A DNA stretch of 64,000 bases from Moorella mulderi DSM 14980 (GCF_001594015.1 NZ_LTBC01000001.1:548037-612036), one strand, 5' to 3'; shown: positions 52,353-63,537, counted from the first letter of the stretch. Notes: a model not told the origin generated them from the letters alone. Numbers and translations are program-made.

Positions 52353-53267
52353 ATGCGGATAGGCATTATCGGTGCCGGGGCCGTCGGTACGGGGATGGGC
52401 ATATTATTGCGCCGGCGGGGATACACCATCGCCGGTGTAGCCAGCCGTACCCCTGCTTCAGCCCGGCGGGCGGCGGAGAGGCTGGCCTGCCCGGCTTTTG
52501 AGGGGGCGGTAGATGTGGCCCGGCGGGCCGATGTTGTCTTTATCACCACCAGCGATCAGGCCATCGGACAGGTGGCCGCCAGCGTAGCCGCTCAAGGGGG
52601 CTTTCGCCCCGGGCAAACGGTGATTCATATGAGCGGTTCCTTAACTTCCGCCGTCCTGGACCCGGCCCGGCAGGCCGGTGCCCTGGCCTTAAGCCTCCAT
52701 CCCCTCCAGTCTTGTGCCGACGCCGACCGGGCGGTGGCCAACCTCCCCGGGTCGGTTTTCAGCCTGGAAGGGGACAGGGAAGCCCTGCCCCTGGGGAAAC
52801 GCCTGGTGACCGAGCTGGGGGGTGAGTATTTCCTTATCAGCCCCGAGGCCAAACCCCTCTACCACGCAGCTGCCTGTGTCGCCTCCAACTACCTGGTCAG
52901 CCTCATAGATTTGAGTCGCCGGCTCATGCAGGCAGCCGGTATGGAACCGGAGATGGCGGCCCGGGCCCTGGCGCCTTTAATTAAAGGCACTTTAGATAAT
53001 ATTGATGAAAAGGGCATACCCCAGGCCCTGACCGGCCCCATTGCCAGGGGCGATTTCGGCACGGTCAGGGACCATTTAAAGGCCATGGAGACCACCGTAC
53101 CCGAACTGGGCGAGCTTTACCGCGCCCTGGGGCGCTACACGGCCGGCCTGGCCGGCCGCAAAGGGAGCATTGACGCCCGCAAGGTGGCCCTGTTCGGTCA
53201 AATCCTGGCTGCCAAATTTGAGACAGCAAGCAGGAGGGCAGGACTCAGGGGTAAAGCCGGCCAATGA
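52353..53267 (+). CDS. DUF2520 Rossmann-fold oxidoreductase-like protein
   Basis: A 304-residue protein with an N-terminal dinucleotide fold (MRIGIIGAGAVGTGMG, then AGVASRTPASARRAAERL, which suits NADP) and a helical C-terminal DUF2520 domain (SLHPLQSCADAD, HAAACVASNYLVSL). It belongs to the ketopantoate reductase/6-phosphogluconate dehydrogenase-like superfamily. It directly precedes panC and panD, and no panE is in the window. A role as the ketopantoate reductase is therefore a good hypothesis, not a proven one. AGGAGGGG lies 8 nt before the ATG. Confidence 0.85.
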   Translation: MRIGIIGAGAVGTGMGILLRRRGYTIAGVASRTPASARRAAERLACPAFEGAVDVARRADVVFITTSDQAIGQVAASVAAQGGFRPGQTVIHMSGSLTSAVLDPARQAGALALSLHPLQSCADADRAVANLPGSVFSLEGDREALPLGKRLVTELGGEYFLISPEAKPLYHAAACVASNYLVSLIDLSRRLMQAAGMEPEMAARALAPLIKGTLDNIDEKGIPQALTGPIARGDFGTVRDHLKAMETTVPELGELYRALGRYTAGLAGRKGSIDARKVALFGQILAAKFETASRRAGLRGKAGQ

Positions 53268-53296
53268 TAGAGCTACAGGCGAAGGAGATGACAGTA

Positions 53297-54172
53297 TTGG
53301 AGTTAATGACAACAATTGCGGCCGCCCGCAAGTTTGTGGCGGCAGCCAGGCAGCAGGGCAAGAGCATCGGCCTGGTCCCGACCATGGGTTATCTCCACGA
53401 AGGCCATTTAACCCTGGCCAGGACGGCCAGGGAGCAGAATGACGTCGTTATGATGAGTATTTTTGTCAACCCGACCCAGTTTGGCCCCGGGGAAGACCTG
53501 GAGCGTTATCCCCGGGACCTGGAACGGGATCGAAAGCTGGCCGCCGGCGCGGGCGTCGATGCCATTTTTGCCCCTGCGGTAGCAGAAATGTACCCGCCCG
53601 GCTATGCCACCTATGTCCAGGTCGAGGGCTTGACAGAAGTTCTCTGCGGCGCCTCCCGGCCGGGCCATTTCCGGGGCGTGGCTACCGTGGTCAGCAAGCT
53701 ATTTAATATCGTCCAGCCCGACCGGGCCTATTTCGGCCTCAAGGATTACCAGCAGGCGGTAGTCATCAAGCGCCTGGTCAGGGATTTAAATTTCCCGGTT
53801 GACATAATCACCGTCCCCACCGTGCGGGAGCCCGACGGCCTGGCTATGAGTTCGCGGAACAAATACTTAGACCCGGACCAGCGTCGTAGCGCCCTGGCCC
53901 TTTACCGCGCCTTAAACCTGGGAGCGGAACTCATCCGCTCCGGCGAACGCCGCGCTGCTGTGGTCCGGGAAGCCATGGCCGGGGAAATTTTAGCCCGGCC
54001 CGGGACGCGGGTTGATTATGTGGCGGTAAATGACGCTGAGACCCTTGCACCTTTAGAAGAAATCAAGGGCCGGGTGCTGCTGGCCCTGGCCGTCTGGGTG
54101 GGCAACACCCGTTTAATTGATAACCTGACCCTGGAGGTGAAAGATGATGTGGCGCACCATGATGAAAAGTAA
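53297..54172 (+). CDS. panC: Pantoate--beta-alanine ligase
   Basis: Condenses pantoate and beta-alanine with ATP to pantothenate. It has [15 protein letters not shown] (nucleotide HIGH-like motif), [22 protein letters not shown] and [16 protein letters not shown] 53297 follows AAGGAG by 9 nt and gives 291 residues, near the usual length; ATG 53288 and 53264 are in frame. It overlaps panD by 29 nt. Confidence 0.94.
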   Translation: MELMTTIAAARKFVAAARQQGKSIGLVPTMGYLHEGHLTLARTAREQNDVVMMSIFVNPTQFGPGEDLERYPRDLERDRKLAAGAGVDAIFAPAVAEMYPPGYATYVQVEGLTEVLCGASRPGHFRGVATVVSKLFNIVQPDRAYFGLKDYQQAVVIKRLVRDLNFPVDIITVPTVREPDGLAMSSRNKYLDPDQRRSALALYRALNLGAELIRSGERRAAVVREAMAGEILARPGTRVDYVAVNDAETLAPLEEIKGRVLLALAVWVGNTRLIDNLTLEVKDDVAHHDEK

Positions 54173-54533
54173 GCTCCACCGGGCAACTGTCACCGAGGCC
54201 AACCTGAATTATATCGGCAGTATTACCATTGATAGCGAGCTGATGGCCGCGGCCGATATTTTACCCAACGAGAAAGTCCAGGTGGTCAACAATAATAATG
54301 GCGCCCGGCTGGAGACCTACGCCATCCCCGGACCTGCCGGCAGCGGGGTTATCTGCGCCAACGGGGCCGCCGCCAGGCTGGTCCAGCCCGGCGATATTGT
54401 TATCATTATTTCCTATGGCATTTTTACCGACGCCGAGGCCAGGTCCTACCAACCGCGGGTTATTCTCCTGGATGGCCAGAACAAAATAACCGGGGTCAGG
54501 GGCGGGGAACGGCCGGGGGAGATCTGGGTTTAA
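54144..54533 (+). CDS. panD: Aspartate 1-decarboxylase proenzyme
   Basis: Makes beta-alanine from aspartate for PanC. The pyruvoyl enzyme is formed by self-cleavage in YIGSITID, between Gly and Ser (residues 24-25 in standard numbering). The 129-residue length is typical. Other blocks are [12 protein letters not shown] and [26 protein letters not shown] precedes the ATG within the end of panC, so translation is coupled. Confidence 0.95.
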   Translation: MMWRTMMKSKLHRATVTEANLNYIGSITIDSELMAAADILPNEKVQVVNNNNGARLETYAIPGPAGSGVICANGAAARLVQPGDIVIIISYGIFTDAEARSYQPRVILLDGQNKITGVRGGERPGEIWV

Positions 54534-54554
54534 AGACGCAAACTGGGGGAGATA

Positions 54555-54586
54555 TGTTAACCTGAACGACAAATAAATAGTTGACA
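54555..54586. promoter_or_regulatory. BirA operator upstream of birA
   Basis: TGTTAACC-N16-AGTTGACA, an inverted repeat of the biotin-repressor type. Its right half contains the -35 hexamer of the birA promoter, so bound BirA would block its own transcription. A second, more symmetric site lies before bioY. Confidence 0.65.
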
Positions 54587-54609
54587 ACCAGAAAAAGGAA
54601 GATTAAAAT
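54581..54609 (+). promoter_or_regulatory. birA promoter (possibly leaderless transcript)
   Basis: TTGACA (54581-54586), 17 bp, TAAAAT (54604-54609). The expected start point is at or next to the birA ATG at 54616, and no Shine-Dalgarno site stands at normal spacing. Confidence 0.6.
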
Positions 54610-54615
54610 ATAATC

Positions 54616-55608
54616 ATGGCAATAGAAGGCAGTAAACAACAGGTCTTAGAGTATCTGCGCCATCACTGGGGCGAGTATATTTCCGGCGAAGAGCTGAGCC
54701 GTAAGCTTGCCATCACCAGGACGGCCGTGTGGAAGCATATCCAGGCTTTACGCCAGGAAGGGTACCAGATTGATGCCCAGACCCGCCGCGGCTATTGCTT
54801 GCTGTCCATCCCGGATTGTTTTTACCCCGAAGAGGTGGCCGCAGGCCTCAAGACCTCCTGGCTGGGACGGAACCTTTACTATTACGACGAAGTGGGTTCT
54901 ACCAACCAGGTGGCCAAGGAGCTAGCCGATGGCGGGGCACCGGAAGGGACGGTGGTCATCGCCGAGGCCCAGACAGGCGGCCGCGGCCGGCGGGGGCGTT
55001 CCTGGCTCTCGCCGCCCCATAAAGGCATCTGGTTCTCGGTTATCTTACGCCCCCGGGTGACTCCGGCCCTGGCGTCCCAGCTGACCCTGCTGGCGGCAGT
55101 GGCCGTGGCGGCAGCCATTCGCCGCCACACAGGACTCCCGCCGGGCATAAAGTGGCCCAACGATCTCCTGGCCGGGGGGCGTAAAGTGTGCGGTATTCTG
55201 ACGGAGATTAAAGCCGAAATTGATGCCATCGAGTATGTTGTCCTGGGTACAGGCTTAAACGTCAACCTGGAGGCGGGTGATTTTAGCCCCGAGGTTAGAC
55301 CCCTGGCTACCTCTTTATTTTTAGAACTGGGCCGGCCTGTGGCGCGACTGCCATTGTTCCAGGAGATATTGTACCAGCTGGAAAAATGGTATGAGCGCTG
55401 GCAGGAAGAGGGTTTCGAACCTGTCCGGCGGGCCTGGAAAGAGGCCAGCGTGACCCTGGGCCGGGAGGTGGAGGTTAATTCCTGGCGGGAAGTTTTCCGG
55501 GGCGTGGCCGTAGATATTGACGCTGAAGGCGCCCTGCTGGTCAGGGGCGGGGGAGGTGAGGTCCGGCGTTTTAACTCCGGTGAGGTGAGCCTGCGACCGG
55601 CAAGCTAA
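54616..55608 (+). CDS. birA: Bifunctional biotin ligase/biotin operon repressor
   Basis: Attaches biotin to carboxylase carrier proteins and, with biotinyl-AMP, represses biotin genes. The 330-residue protein has an N-terminal winged helix (GEELSRKLAITRTAVWKHIQALRQEG), so it is the regulatory class. The catalytic domain has EAQTGGRGRRGRSW, KWPNDLL and a C-terminal SH3-like domain. ATG 54616 lies 7 nt from the -10 element. BirA-type sites stand before this gene and before bioY. Confidence 0.95.
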   Translation: MAIEGSKQQVLEYLRHHWGEYISGEELSRKLAITRTAVWKHIQALRQEGYQIDAQTRRGYCLLSIPDCFYPEEVAAGLKTSWLGRNLYYYDEVGSTNQVAKELADGGAPEGTVVIAEAQTGGRGRRGRSWLSPPHKGIWFSVILRPRVTPALASQLTLLAAVAVAAAIRRHTGLPPGIKWPNDLLAGGRKVCGILTEIKAEIDAIEYVVLGTGLNVNLEAGDFSPEVRPLATSLFLELGRPVARLPLFQEILYQLEKWYERWQEEGFEPVRRAWKEASVTLGREVEVNSWREVFRGVAVDIDAEGALLVRGGGGEVRRFNSGEVSLRPAS

Positions 55609-55624
55609 AATTTTTTGCCGCATA

Positions 55625-55655
55625 TGTTAACTATATAAGCAGCGAATAGTTAACA
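55625..55655. promoter_or_regulatory. BirA operator upstream of bioY
   Basis: TGTTAACT-N15-AGTTAACA, perfect 8-bp arms with the arm sequence and spacing known for Gram-positive BirA sites. It lies about 63 bp before the bioY start. Confidence 0.78.
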
Positions 55656-55717
55656 ATAATAGCCGCCTGCTAACAAAGCCAGCTGCGAAAAGAGCTATTC
55701 ACGAGGAGGAATCTTCT

Positions 55718-56293
55718 GTGCGTACTAAAGATATGGCCCTGGTGGCCCTTTTTGCCGCCCTGGTAGCCGTCCTGGCCCAGGTGGCCATTCCCCTGCCCTT
55801 TTCACCTGTACCCATTACCGGCCAGGTCCTAGGAGTATTCCTGGCCGGTGCCATCCTGGGTAAAAATAGAGGCACCCTGGCTATAATCGTTTACTTACTC
55901 CTGGGGGCCATTGGCTTGCCCGTCTTTGCCCGTGGCGGGGCCGGCCTGGCGGCCTTTGCCAGGCCGGCGGGGGGATACCTCTGGGGTTTTGCCCTGGGGG
56001 TCTACGTCATGGGCCTGGTCCTGGAAAGGGGTAAAGGGGAACCTGGTTACGGCCGCCTGGCTGCCGGCATGCTCACCTGCCTGGTAGTAATCTACATTCT
56101 GGGTACTATACAGTTAATGTATCTCCTGCATCTTAATCTGGTCAAAGGTCTTCTCCTGGGTGTCCTGCCCTACATCCCCCTGGACCTGGCCAAACTGGCC
56201 CTGGCGGTAGCCGTCAGCCTCCAGGCGCGGCGGGCACTGCAGCAGGCGGGTTACCTGCCCGCCAGGACCACTAATCCAGAATCCACAAATTAA
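55718..56293 (+). CDS. bioY: Biotin transporter BioY (ECF S component)
   Basis: A 191-residue integral membrane protein that binds biotin and imports it alone or with a shared ECF module. Family blocks are PLPFSPVPITGQVLGVFLAG and GGAGLAAFARPAGGYLWGF. GTG 55718 follows GAGGAGG. The BirA site upstream indicates repression when biotin is plentiful. No biotin synthesis genes are in the window. Confidence 0.93.
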   Translation: MRTKDMALVALFAALVAVLAQVAIPLPFSPVPITGQVLGVFLAGAILGKNRGTLAIIVYLLLGAIGLPVFARGGAGLAAFARPAGGYLWGFALGVYVMGLVLERGKGEPGYGRLAAGMLTCLVVIYILGTIQLMYLLHLNLVKGLLLGVLPYIPLDLAKLALAVAVSLQARRALQQAGYLPARTTNPESTN

Positions 56294-56305
56294 AAACGGG
56301 TACTA

Positions 56306-56716
56306 ATGTTTAGTGTCAAGATGGCACCTGCCCTTTTCCCCAACTCACTTTTATATTCCGTCCGCGCCCATCATTTACTCTGTGCCCGCCACTTCCAGGG
56401 CTACGGCTACAGCCCGGCCTTTGTCCGGCGGGTGAGGCGTACCCTGGCTTTATGGCAGGGACGTACCCAGTCGCTTTTAAGCGTCATTAATGATTATGAT
56501 GCCTGGTGCCGGGCCTGCCCCAACCGGGGTACAGATAACTGTACCACTGCAGTGGCGCGAGATAGCCTGGTGTTAAAACATCTGGGCCTGGTACCCGGTA
56601 CAGCCCTGACCTGGGCCGCGGCCCGGGAACTTGTCGGCCGCAAAGTTGATAAAAATGCGGCCGGTCGCCTCTGCGCCGGTTGCCCCTGGCTGGCCGGCGG
56701 TTATTGCCGCTGGTAA
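56306..56716 (+). CDS. DUF1284 domain-containing cysteine-rich protein
   Basis: A 136-residue protein with RAHHLLCARHFQGYGYS near the start and four later cysteines in CRACPN, NC and CAGCPWLAGGYC, suggesting an iron-sulfur cluster or zinc. This matches DUF1284, of unknown function. It starts 12 nt after bioY with no strong ribosome site; ATG 56321 is an alternative start. A terminator follows. Confidence 0.8.
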   Translation: MFSVKMAPALFPNSLLYSVRAHHLLCARHFQGYGYSPAFVRRVRRTLALWQGRTQSLLSVINDYDAWCRACPNRGTDNCTTAVARDSLVLKHLGLVPGTALTWAAARELVGRKVDKNAAGRLCAGCPWLAGGYCRW

Positions 56717-56717
56717 C

Positions 56718-56743
56718 TAACCCCTTAACGGGGTTATTTTTTT
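56718..56743 (+). terminator. Terminator after DUF1284 gene
   Basis: The stem TAACCCC/GGGGTTA with a 5-nt loop is followed by seven T. Confidence 0.8.
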
Positions 56744-56814
56744 ACCAGCAGGAAAGAGGATAAAGCCTGGTATTGTGGAATAATTGAAGTGAAAAGAATG
56801 GAGGGGATGCGGCC

Positions 56815-57579
56815 ATGTTAATGGCCATAGATGTCGGCAATACTAATATTGTCATTGGCCTTTATAAAGGTAAGGAGTTGCAGTGCCACTGGCGCGTAGC
56901 CAGCGACCGGCAGAAGACAGCCGATGAATACGGCCTGATTTTACGTCAACTGGCCCATTACGAGGGGCTGGGCTTGGAGGCCATCAAAGCCGTGGTCATG
57001 GCCTCTGTTGTGCCAACTTTGACCCAGACTTTGACCATGATGCTTAAAGAACAGTTTAATTGCCAGCCGTTGGTAATCGGCCCCGGGGTAAGAACCGGGA
57101 TGCCCATTCGTTTTGACAACCCCAGGGAAGTAGGTGCCGACCGGATTGTCAACGGTGTGGCCGTCTATGAACTGTATGGTGGCCCGGCCATTGTCGTGGA
57201 CTTCGGCACCGCTACCACCTTTGACGCCATTTCCGCCAGCGGCGAATACCTGGGCGGGGCCATCGCTCCCGGGATTGGCATCGCGACGGATGCCCTTTTT
57301 GCCCGGGCGGCCAAACTGCCCCGGGTAGAACTCATCAGGCCGCCCCAGGTAATCGGTAAAAATACCGTAGCCTGCATGCAGGCGGGGATAATGTATGGCT
57401 TTATCGGCCAGGTAGAAGGGATTGTTAAGCGCATGCAGGCCGAGATGGGGGGGCGGGCCGTGGTGGTAGCCACCGGCGGCCTGGCCGGTTTGATAGCACC
57501 TGAAGTTAGCTGCATCGATAAAGTTGATCCCCTGTTAACCCTGGAGGGTTTGCGTATCGTCTATGAGCGCAACAGTTAA
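56815..57579 (+). CDS. coaX: Type III pantothenate kinase
   Basis: Phosphorylates pantothenate, the first step of coenzyme A synthesis. The 254-residue protein has the ASKHA fold start [42 protein letters not shown] and [31 protein letters not shown] precedes the ATG. It overlaps dusB by 17 nt. Together with panB, panC and panD the window holds most of the route to phosphopantothenate. Confidence 0.95.
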   Translation: MLMAIDVGNTNIVIGLYKGKELQCHWRVASDRQKTADEYGLILRQLAHYEGLGLEAIKAVVMASVVPTLTQTLTMMLKEQFNCQPLVIGPGVRTGMPIRFDNPREVGADRIVNGVAVYELYGGPAIVVDFGTATTFDAISASGEYLGGAIAPGIGIATDALFARAAKLPRVELIRPPQVIGKNTVACMQAGIMYGFIGQVEGIVKRMQAEMGGRAVVVATGGLAGLIAPEVSCIDKVDPLLTLEGLRIVYERNS

Positions 57580-58558
57580 AATTGGCCCGGTTACCCTGGC
57601 AGCCCCCCTGGTGACGGCGCCCATGGCGGGTTTTTCCGACCGCATCTTTCGTCTCCTCGCCAGGGAAGCGGGGGCGGCCTTGACCTATACCGAAATGATC
57701 AGCGCCCAGGGTCTTATCTATCAAAGCAAGGCTACCTGGGCGCTCCTTGATTTAAAGGACGAGCCGGGCCCGGTAGCCGTCCAGCTCTTTGGCCGGGAGC
57801 CGGAAATCCTGGCCAGGGCTACTAAACTAGCCGTGGCCGCCGGGGCGGATATTGTTGATTTAAATATGGGCTGCCCGACACCCAAGATAGTGAAAAATGG
57901 CGAGGGAGCGGCCCTGATGCGCGATCTACCCCTGGCGGCGGCCATTATCACCGCCATGGTGGAGGCTGCCGGCCCGGTGCCGGTAACGGTCAAGATGCGC
58001 AAGGGCTGGGATGAAGATTCCGTAAATGTTATCGAGGCGGCCCAGGCGGTGGTTGAAGCCGGGGCGGCAGCGGTAGCCATCCACGGCCGCACCCGCAGCC
58101 AGTTTTACAGCGGCCGGGCCGACTGGGATGGCATCCGCCAGGTAAAGGAAGCCGTACCGGTACCGGTCATTGGCAATGGTGATATCAGGACACCGGAGGA
58201 CGCCGTAGCCATGCTGGAGCAGACAGGTTGCGATGCCGTCATGGTGGGCCGGGCTGCCATAGGCAATCCCTGGCTTTTAACGGCCATCCGCGCCCGCCTG
58301 GAAGGCCGGCCGGTACCTCCCCCGCCGGATGTGGCCACGAGAATCGCCACGGCCATTCGCCATTTAAACATGATGGTGGAGCTGAAAGGGGAAAAGACTG
58401 CAGTAAAAGAAATGCGAAAAGTCTTGGCTTGTTACATCCGGGGTTTACCGGGAGCAGCCCGCCTGCGCCAGCACCTTTATACCCTGGATACCGCGGCGGA
58501 AGTCATCGCCACCCTGACGGCCTATAGCCAGCATGATCCTGTAGATAGGCGGGAGTAA
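57563..58558 (+). CDS. dusB: tRNA-dihydrouridine synthase
   Basis: FMN- and NADPH-dependent reduction of uridines in the tRNA D-loop. The 331-residue protein has [18 protein letters not shown], the FMN/active-site [21 protein letters not shown] with the catalytic Cys, and [16 protein letters not shown]. It starts inside the end of coaX, so translation is coupled. A terminator follows. Confidence 0.94.
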   Translation: MSATVKIGPVTLAAPLVTAPMAGFSDRIFRLLAREAGAALTYTEMISAQGLIYQSKATWALLDLKDEPGPVAVQLFGREPEILARATKLAVAAGADIVDLNMGCPTPKIVKNGEGAALMRDLPLAAAIITAMVEAAGPVPVTVKMRKGWDEDSVNVIEAAQAVVEAGAAAVAIHGRTRSQFYSGRADWDGIRQVKEAVPVPVIGNGDIRTPEDAVAMLEQTGCDAVMVGRAAIGNPWLLTAIRARLEGRPVPPPPDVATRIATAIRHLNMMVELKGEKTAVKEMRKVLACYIRGLPGAARLRQHLYTLDTAAEVIATLTAYSQHDPVDRRE

Positions 58559-58573
58559 AACTTCGCCTTTATC

Positions 58574-58618
58574 ACCATCTTGGCCTACCAAACTACTTGC
58601 CAGGATGGTATTTTTTTG
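58574..58618 (+). terminator. Terminator after dusB
   Basis: ACCATCTTGGC/GCCAGGATGGT (58574-58584, 58599-58609, one G-U) is followed by an uninterrupted T-run. The right arm overlaps the -35 region of the next promoter. Confidence 0.8.
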
Positions 58619-58625
58619 CTATAAT
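58596..58625 (+). promoter_or_regulatory. Promoter of the HTH regulator gene
   Basis: TTGCCA (58596-58601), 18 bp, TATAAT (58620-58625). Transcription would begin within the palindrome that follows. Confidence 0.6.
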
Positions 58626-58631
58626 CTTCCT

Positions 58632-58647
58632 TGCACATTTCTGTGCA
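58632..58647. promoter_or_regulatory. Operator-like palindrome TGCACATTTCTGTGCA
   Basis: Perfect 6-bp arms with a 4-nt centre, lying across the predicted transcription start of the HTH regulator gene. This is the usual place for an autorepressor site. Confidence 0.5.
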
Positions 58648-58666
58648 CAGAGGGGTAGACTTTCTA

Positions 58667-59227
58667 ATGGACTTGATCCGCATTGGCGACAAGCTTATCA
58701 GCCGGCGCAAAATCAATTCCATCTTGGAGCGCATCTTTGAGTTGCGCTGCCAGGGTTTTTCCCAGCAGGAAACCGCCCGGCAGGTAGGCGTCGACCGCTC
58801 TTTTGTCTCCCGGTTAGAAACCCTGGGCGAGGTACGGCGCGGCCGGCGTATAGCTGTGGTGGGTTTCCCGGTAGCCAATAAAGCCGAGCTGGAAAATATG
58901 CTGCGGCAGGAGGGTGTGGAATACATATTACTTTTAACTGATGCCGAACGCTGGGATTTTGTCCGCCAGAAAAGTGGGCTGGAATTGTTGAACCAGCTGA
59001 TGGAGATTGTGGCCCGGGTGCGGGATTACGATGTCGTCATTATTATCGGTTCCGACTACCGCATCAAGGTCAGCGAAGCCCTGCTGGGACGAGAAGTGGT
59101 GGGCGTGGAGATCGGCTCTTCCCCCATCAAGGGTGACCGGGAGGTAGACGTCGAGGGATTGCGCGCCCTGGTACGCCAGCTGGGAAAAGATACTGGGAAG
59201 GACAAAGAAGGATGGGATAAAAAATGA
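58667..59227 (+). CDS. Helix-turn-helix transcriptional regulator
   Basis: A 186-residue protein. Residues 25-60 form a helix-turn-helix (LRCQGFSQQETARQVGVDRSFVSRLE). Residues ~75-170 look like an alpha/beta ligand or nucleotide domain (RIAVVGFPVANKAELENML, DVVIIIGSDYRI). It probably controls the two dehydrogenase-like genes that follow, the first of which it overlaps by 4 nt, and itself through the upstream palindrome. The effector is unknown. ATG 58667 has AGAGGGG upstream; TTG 58631 lies inside the palindrome. Confidence 0.8.
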   Translation: MDLIRIGDKLISRRKINSILERIFELRCQGFSQQETARQVGVDRSFVSRLETLGEVRRGRRIAVVGFPVANKAELENMLRQEGVEYILLLTDAERWDFVRQKSGLELLNQLMEIVARVRDYDVVIIIGSDYRIKVSEALLGREVVGVEIGSSPIKGDREVDVEGLRALVRQLGKDTGKDKEGWDKK

Positions 59228-60126
59228 AACGCGTGGTCAGCATCAGCCTGGGTTCCTCCAAACGGGATCACCGGGTGGAAGCAGAATTCCTGGGGGAAAA
59301 GTTCCGCATCGAGCGCATTGGTACCGACGGCGATATGGAGCGGATGATTGCCCTCATCCGGGAACTGGACGGGCAGGTGGATGCCTTCGGCCTGGGGGGT
59401 ATGGACCTCTACATCAGGGTTGGTACCAGGCGTTATCTCCTCCGGGATGCGGCTAAAATTGCCCGGGCGGCCCGGCTGACCCCCATGGTAGACGGTGGCG
59501 GCTTAAAGGATACCCTGGAGCGCCGGGTGATAGCCTACCTGGCCCGGGAAGGCATCGTGGATTTCCGGGGGAAAAGGGTGCTGGTGGTCAGCGCCGTCGA
59601 CCGCTTTGGTATGGCCGAAGCCCTGGACGCTGCCGGAGCCGATCTTATTTGCGGCGACCTGATTTTTGGCCTGGGTATACCCGTACCCATCCGTTCCCTG
59701 GCAAAATTCCAGCGGGTGGCCTACCTGGCGGCACCCTTTGTACGCCTGCTGCCCTTTAAACTCCTTTACCCCACGGGCAGGGAACAGGAGAAAATCGACA
59801 ACCGCTACCAGCGTTATTATGAAGGGGTAGAGATTATTGCCGGGGATTTCCTCTTTATCCGCCGTTACCTCCCCCCCGAGTTGCCTGGCCGGGTAATAAT
59901 CACCAATACCGTTACCAGCGCCGATATCGAAGAACTGCGCCGGCGGGGCATTAAAACTTTGATCACTACTACACCGGAATTTAACGGCCGCTCCTTCGGC
60001 ACCAACGTCATGGAAGGTGTTCTTTTAACCTTGAGTGGCAAAAAACCGGAGGCAGTTACGCCGGAAGACTATAACCGCCTCCTGGACCAACTGGACTTTA
60101 AACCCCGCATCGTTAATTTAAGTTAA
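59224..60126 (+). CDS. Conserved protein, quinate-dehydrogenase-like
   Basis: A 300-residue cytoplasmic protein. It has a Rossmann-like segment near residue 118 (RGKRVLVVSAVDRFGMAEAL) and a conserved RTFGTN-like motif near the end (NGRSFGTNVMEGVLL). Relatives in Moorella-type genomes are, as I recall, labelled quinate 5-dehydrogenase, but I see no evidence for that substrate. It is encoded between an HTH regulator and an acyl-ACP-reductase homologue, a trio that looks like one functional unit. Confidence 0.6.
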   Translation: MKRVVSISLGSSKRDHRVEAEFLGEKFRIERIGTDGDMERMIALIRELDGQVDAFGLGGMDLYIRVGTRRYLLRDAAKIARAARLTPMVDGGGLKDTLERRVIAYLAREGIVDFRGKRVLVVSAVDRFGMAEALDAAGADLICGDLIFGLGIPVPIRSLAKFQRVAYLAAPFVRLLPFKLLYPTGREQEKIDNRYQRYYEGVEIIAGDFLFIRRYLPPELPGRVIITNTVTSADIEELRRRGIKTLITTTPEFNGRSFGTNVMEGVLLTLSGKKPEAVTPEDYNRLLDQLDFKPRIVNLS

Positions 60127-60221
60127 GCCAGGGCTGGCGAGGCTCCGTAGCCAGTTTCCGTCCGGAGTTCCCATTCTCACCTCTCACATCTTACATTCAT
60201 ATTATATAGGAGGGCTATTCC

Positions 60222-61304
60222 TTGCACAAATTTGCCTTTATGATCCACCCCCTGGATATCAGTGATATTACCAGGAAATTTCCCCTCGCCCGCCACTTGC
60301 CCTCCGGCCTCCTGGAACGGGCGGCACGTTATCTGCCCCCCCTGAAAACCTCGTACATTACTGGTGTCCGTTCCCCTTACGCTGAAACAGAGGGGTGGTT
60401 CGTAGCCTGTCCCCTGACTACGCGTCAGATGTTAAGCTTGCCGGAAAAATTTGTTATCGAGCGTATTATTCGCACCGGCCGCCTGGCAGAAAAATTAGGA
60501 GCCGAAATCCTGGGGCTGGGGGCTATGACTTCCGTAGTCGGCGATGCCGGGATTACTGTGGCCCGCAATTTAAATATAGCGGTGACCAGCGGTAACAGTT
60601 ATACCGTAGCTACGGCCATAGAAGCTACGGAAAAGGCGGCGGCCATGATGGATATCGACCTGCCCGGGGCCGAGGTGGCCATTGTTGGAGCGACAGGTTC
60701 CATTGGCGCCGTGTGTGCTAAAATCCTGGCCCGCCGTTGCCAGAATCTAACCCTTATTGCCCGCAATGAAACAAAACTGGCCCGCCTGGCCGGTGAGATA
60801 AAGGCTACTAGCGGTTTAAAAGCCAGGATAACCAGCCATTCCCGGGAAGCCCTCCGCCGCGCGGATGTCATTATCACCGTTACCTCGGCGGTAGATACCG
60901 TCATCGAGCCCGAGGACCTGAAACCTGGGGCAGTAGTCTGCGACGTCGCCCGGCCCCGGGACGTCTCCCGGCGGGTAGCCGAGATGCGCGACGATGTACT
61001 GGTGATTGACGGCGGGGTGGTCGAGGTGCCGGGTAATGTCAACTTTAACTTTAATTTCGGTTACCCGCCGGGTTTAGCCTATGCCTGCATGGCTGAAACC
61101 ATGATCCTGGCCCTGGAGGGGAGAATTGAAAACTTTACCCTGGGCCGGGAGTTAACGGTAGAACAGATCGATACCATCAACCGCCTGGCGGCCAAACACG
61201 GCTTTCGCGTGGCCGGCTTTCGCAGTTTCGAGCTGCCGGTTTCCGAAGCCAGGGTGGCAGCCATCCGGGAGCGGGCCCGCCGTAAAGAAGCCCTGGCCCG
61301 TTAA
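60222..61304 (+). CDS. Acyl-ACP reductase homologue (COG5322)
   Basis: A 360-residue NAD(P)-dependent reductase whose whole length resembles the cyanobacterial fatty acyl-ACP reductase. Matching are the middle region LGLGAMTSVVGDAGI then VTSGNSYTVATA, the nucleotide fold VAIVGATGSIGAVCAKIL, the DGG(V)VE block and the C-terminal MAETMILALEGRIENFTLGR. The cyanobacterial enzyme makes fatty aldehydes for alkanes; in an anaerobe aldehydes could serve ether lipids or plasmalogens. It is also labelled predicted amino acid dehydrogenase in some catalogues. TTG 60222 follows GGAGGGC. Confidence 0.8.
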   Translation: MHKFAFMIHPLDISDITRKFPLARHLPSGLLERAARYLPPLKTSYITGVRSPYAETEGWFVACPLTTRQMLSLPEKFVIERIIRTGRLAEKLGAEILGLGAMTSVVGDAGITVARNLNIAVTSGNSYTVATAIEATEKAAAMMDIDLPGAEVAIVGATGSIGAVCAKILARRCQNLTLIARNETKLARLAGEIKATSGLKARITSHSREALRRADVIITVTSAVDTVIEPEDLKPGAVVCDVARPRDVSRRVAEMRDDVLVIDGGVVEVPGNVNFNFNFGYPPGLAYACMAETMILALEGRIENFTLGRELTVEQIDTINRLAAKHGFRVAGFRSFELPVSEARVAAIRERARRKEALAR

Positions 61305-61318
61305 CTGCCGGAAAGGTA

Positions 61319-61347
61319 TTGACATGGTAACCGGGCAGGCCTATAAT
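61319..61347 (+). promoter_or_regulatory. Consensus sigma-A promoter of greA-lysS
   Basis: TTGACA (61319-61324), 17-bp spacer, TATAAT (61342-61347): a perfect consensus promoter. It leads into a leader of about 165 nt. Confidence 0.88.
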
Positions 61348-61376
61348 ACCTATAAACAAAGCGGACTATGGGACAA

Positions 61377-61405
61377 CAAGCACTGGAGGAAGCCTCCGGT
61401 GCTTG
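61377..61405 (+). other. Leader hairpin of greA-lysS
   Basis: A 13-bp stem (61377-61389 with 61393-61405, one G-U) with a tight loop and no T-run, 20-25 nt into the predicted transcript. It may stabilise the 5' end of the message. Confidence 0.5.
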
Positions 61406-61517
61406 TTATGGTACTTGGACCTGTGGACCGGCCGCATAAAGGAACGAAAAAGGACATATATTGAGATAGCACCGGTGCCCTAAAACGATGTGGTAATTGA
61501 AGGGGAGCGAGCAGAGG

Positions 61518-63477
<1,960 letters not shown>

Positions 63478-63537
63478 GCATACTTGAGTATCGGGTAGAA
63501 AAAACAAGGAAGGCCAGAATCTTATCAAGGTAACTAG

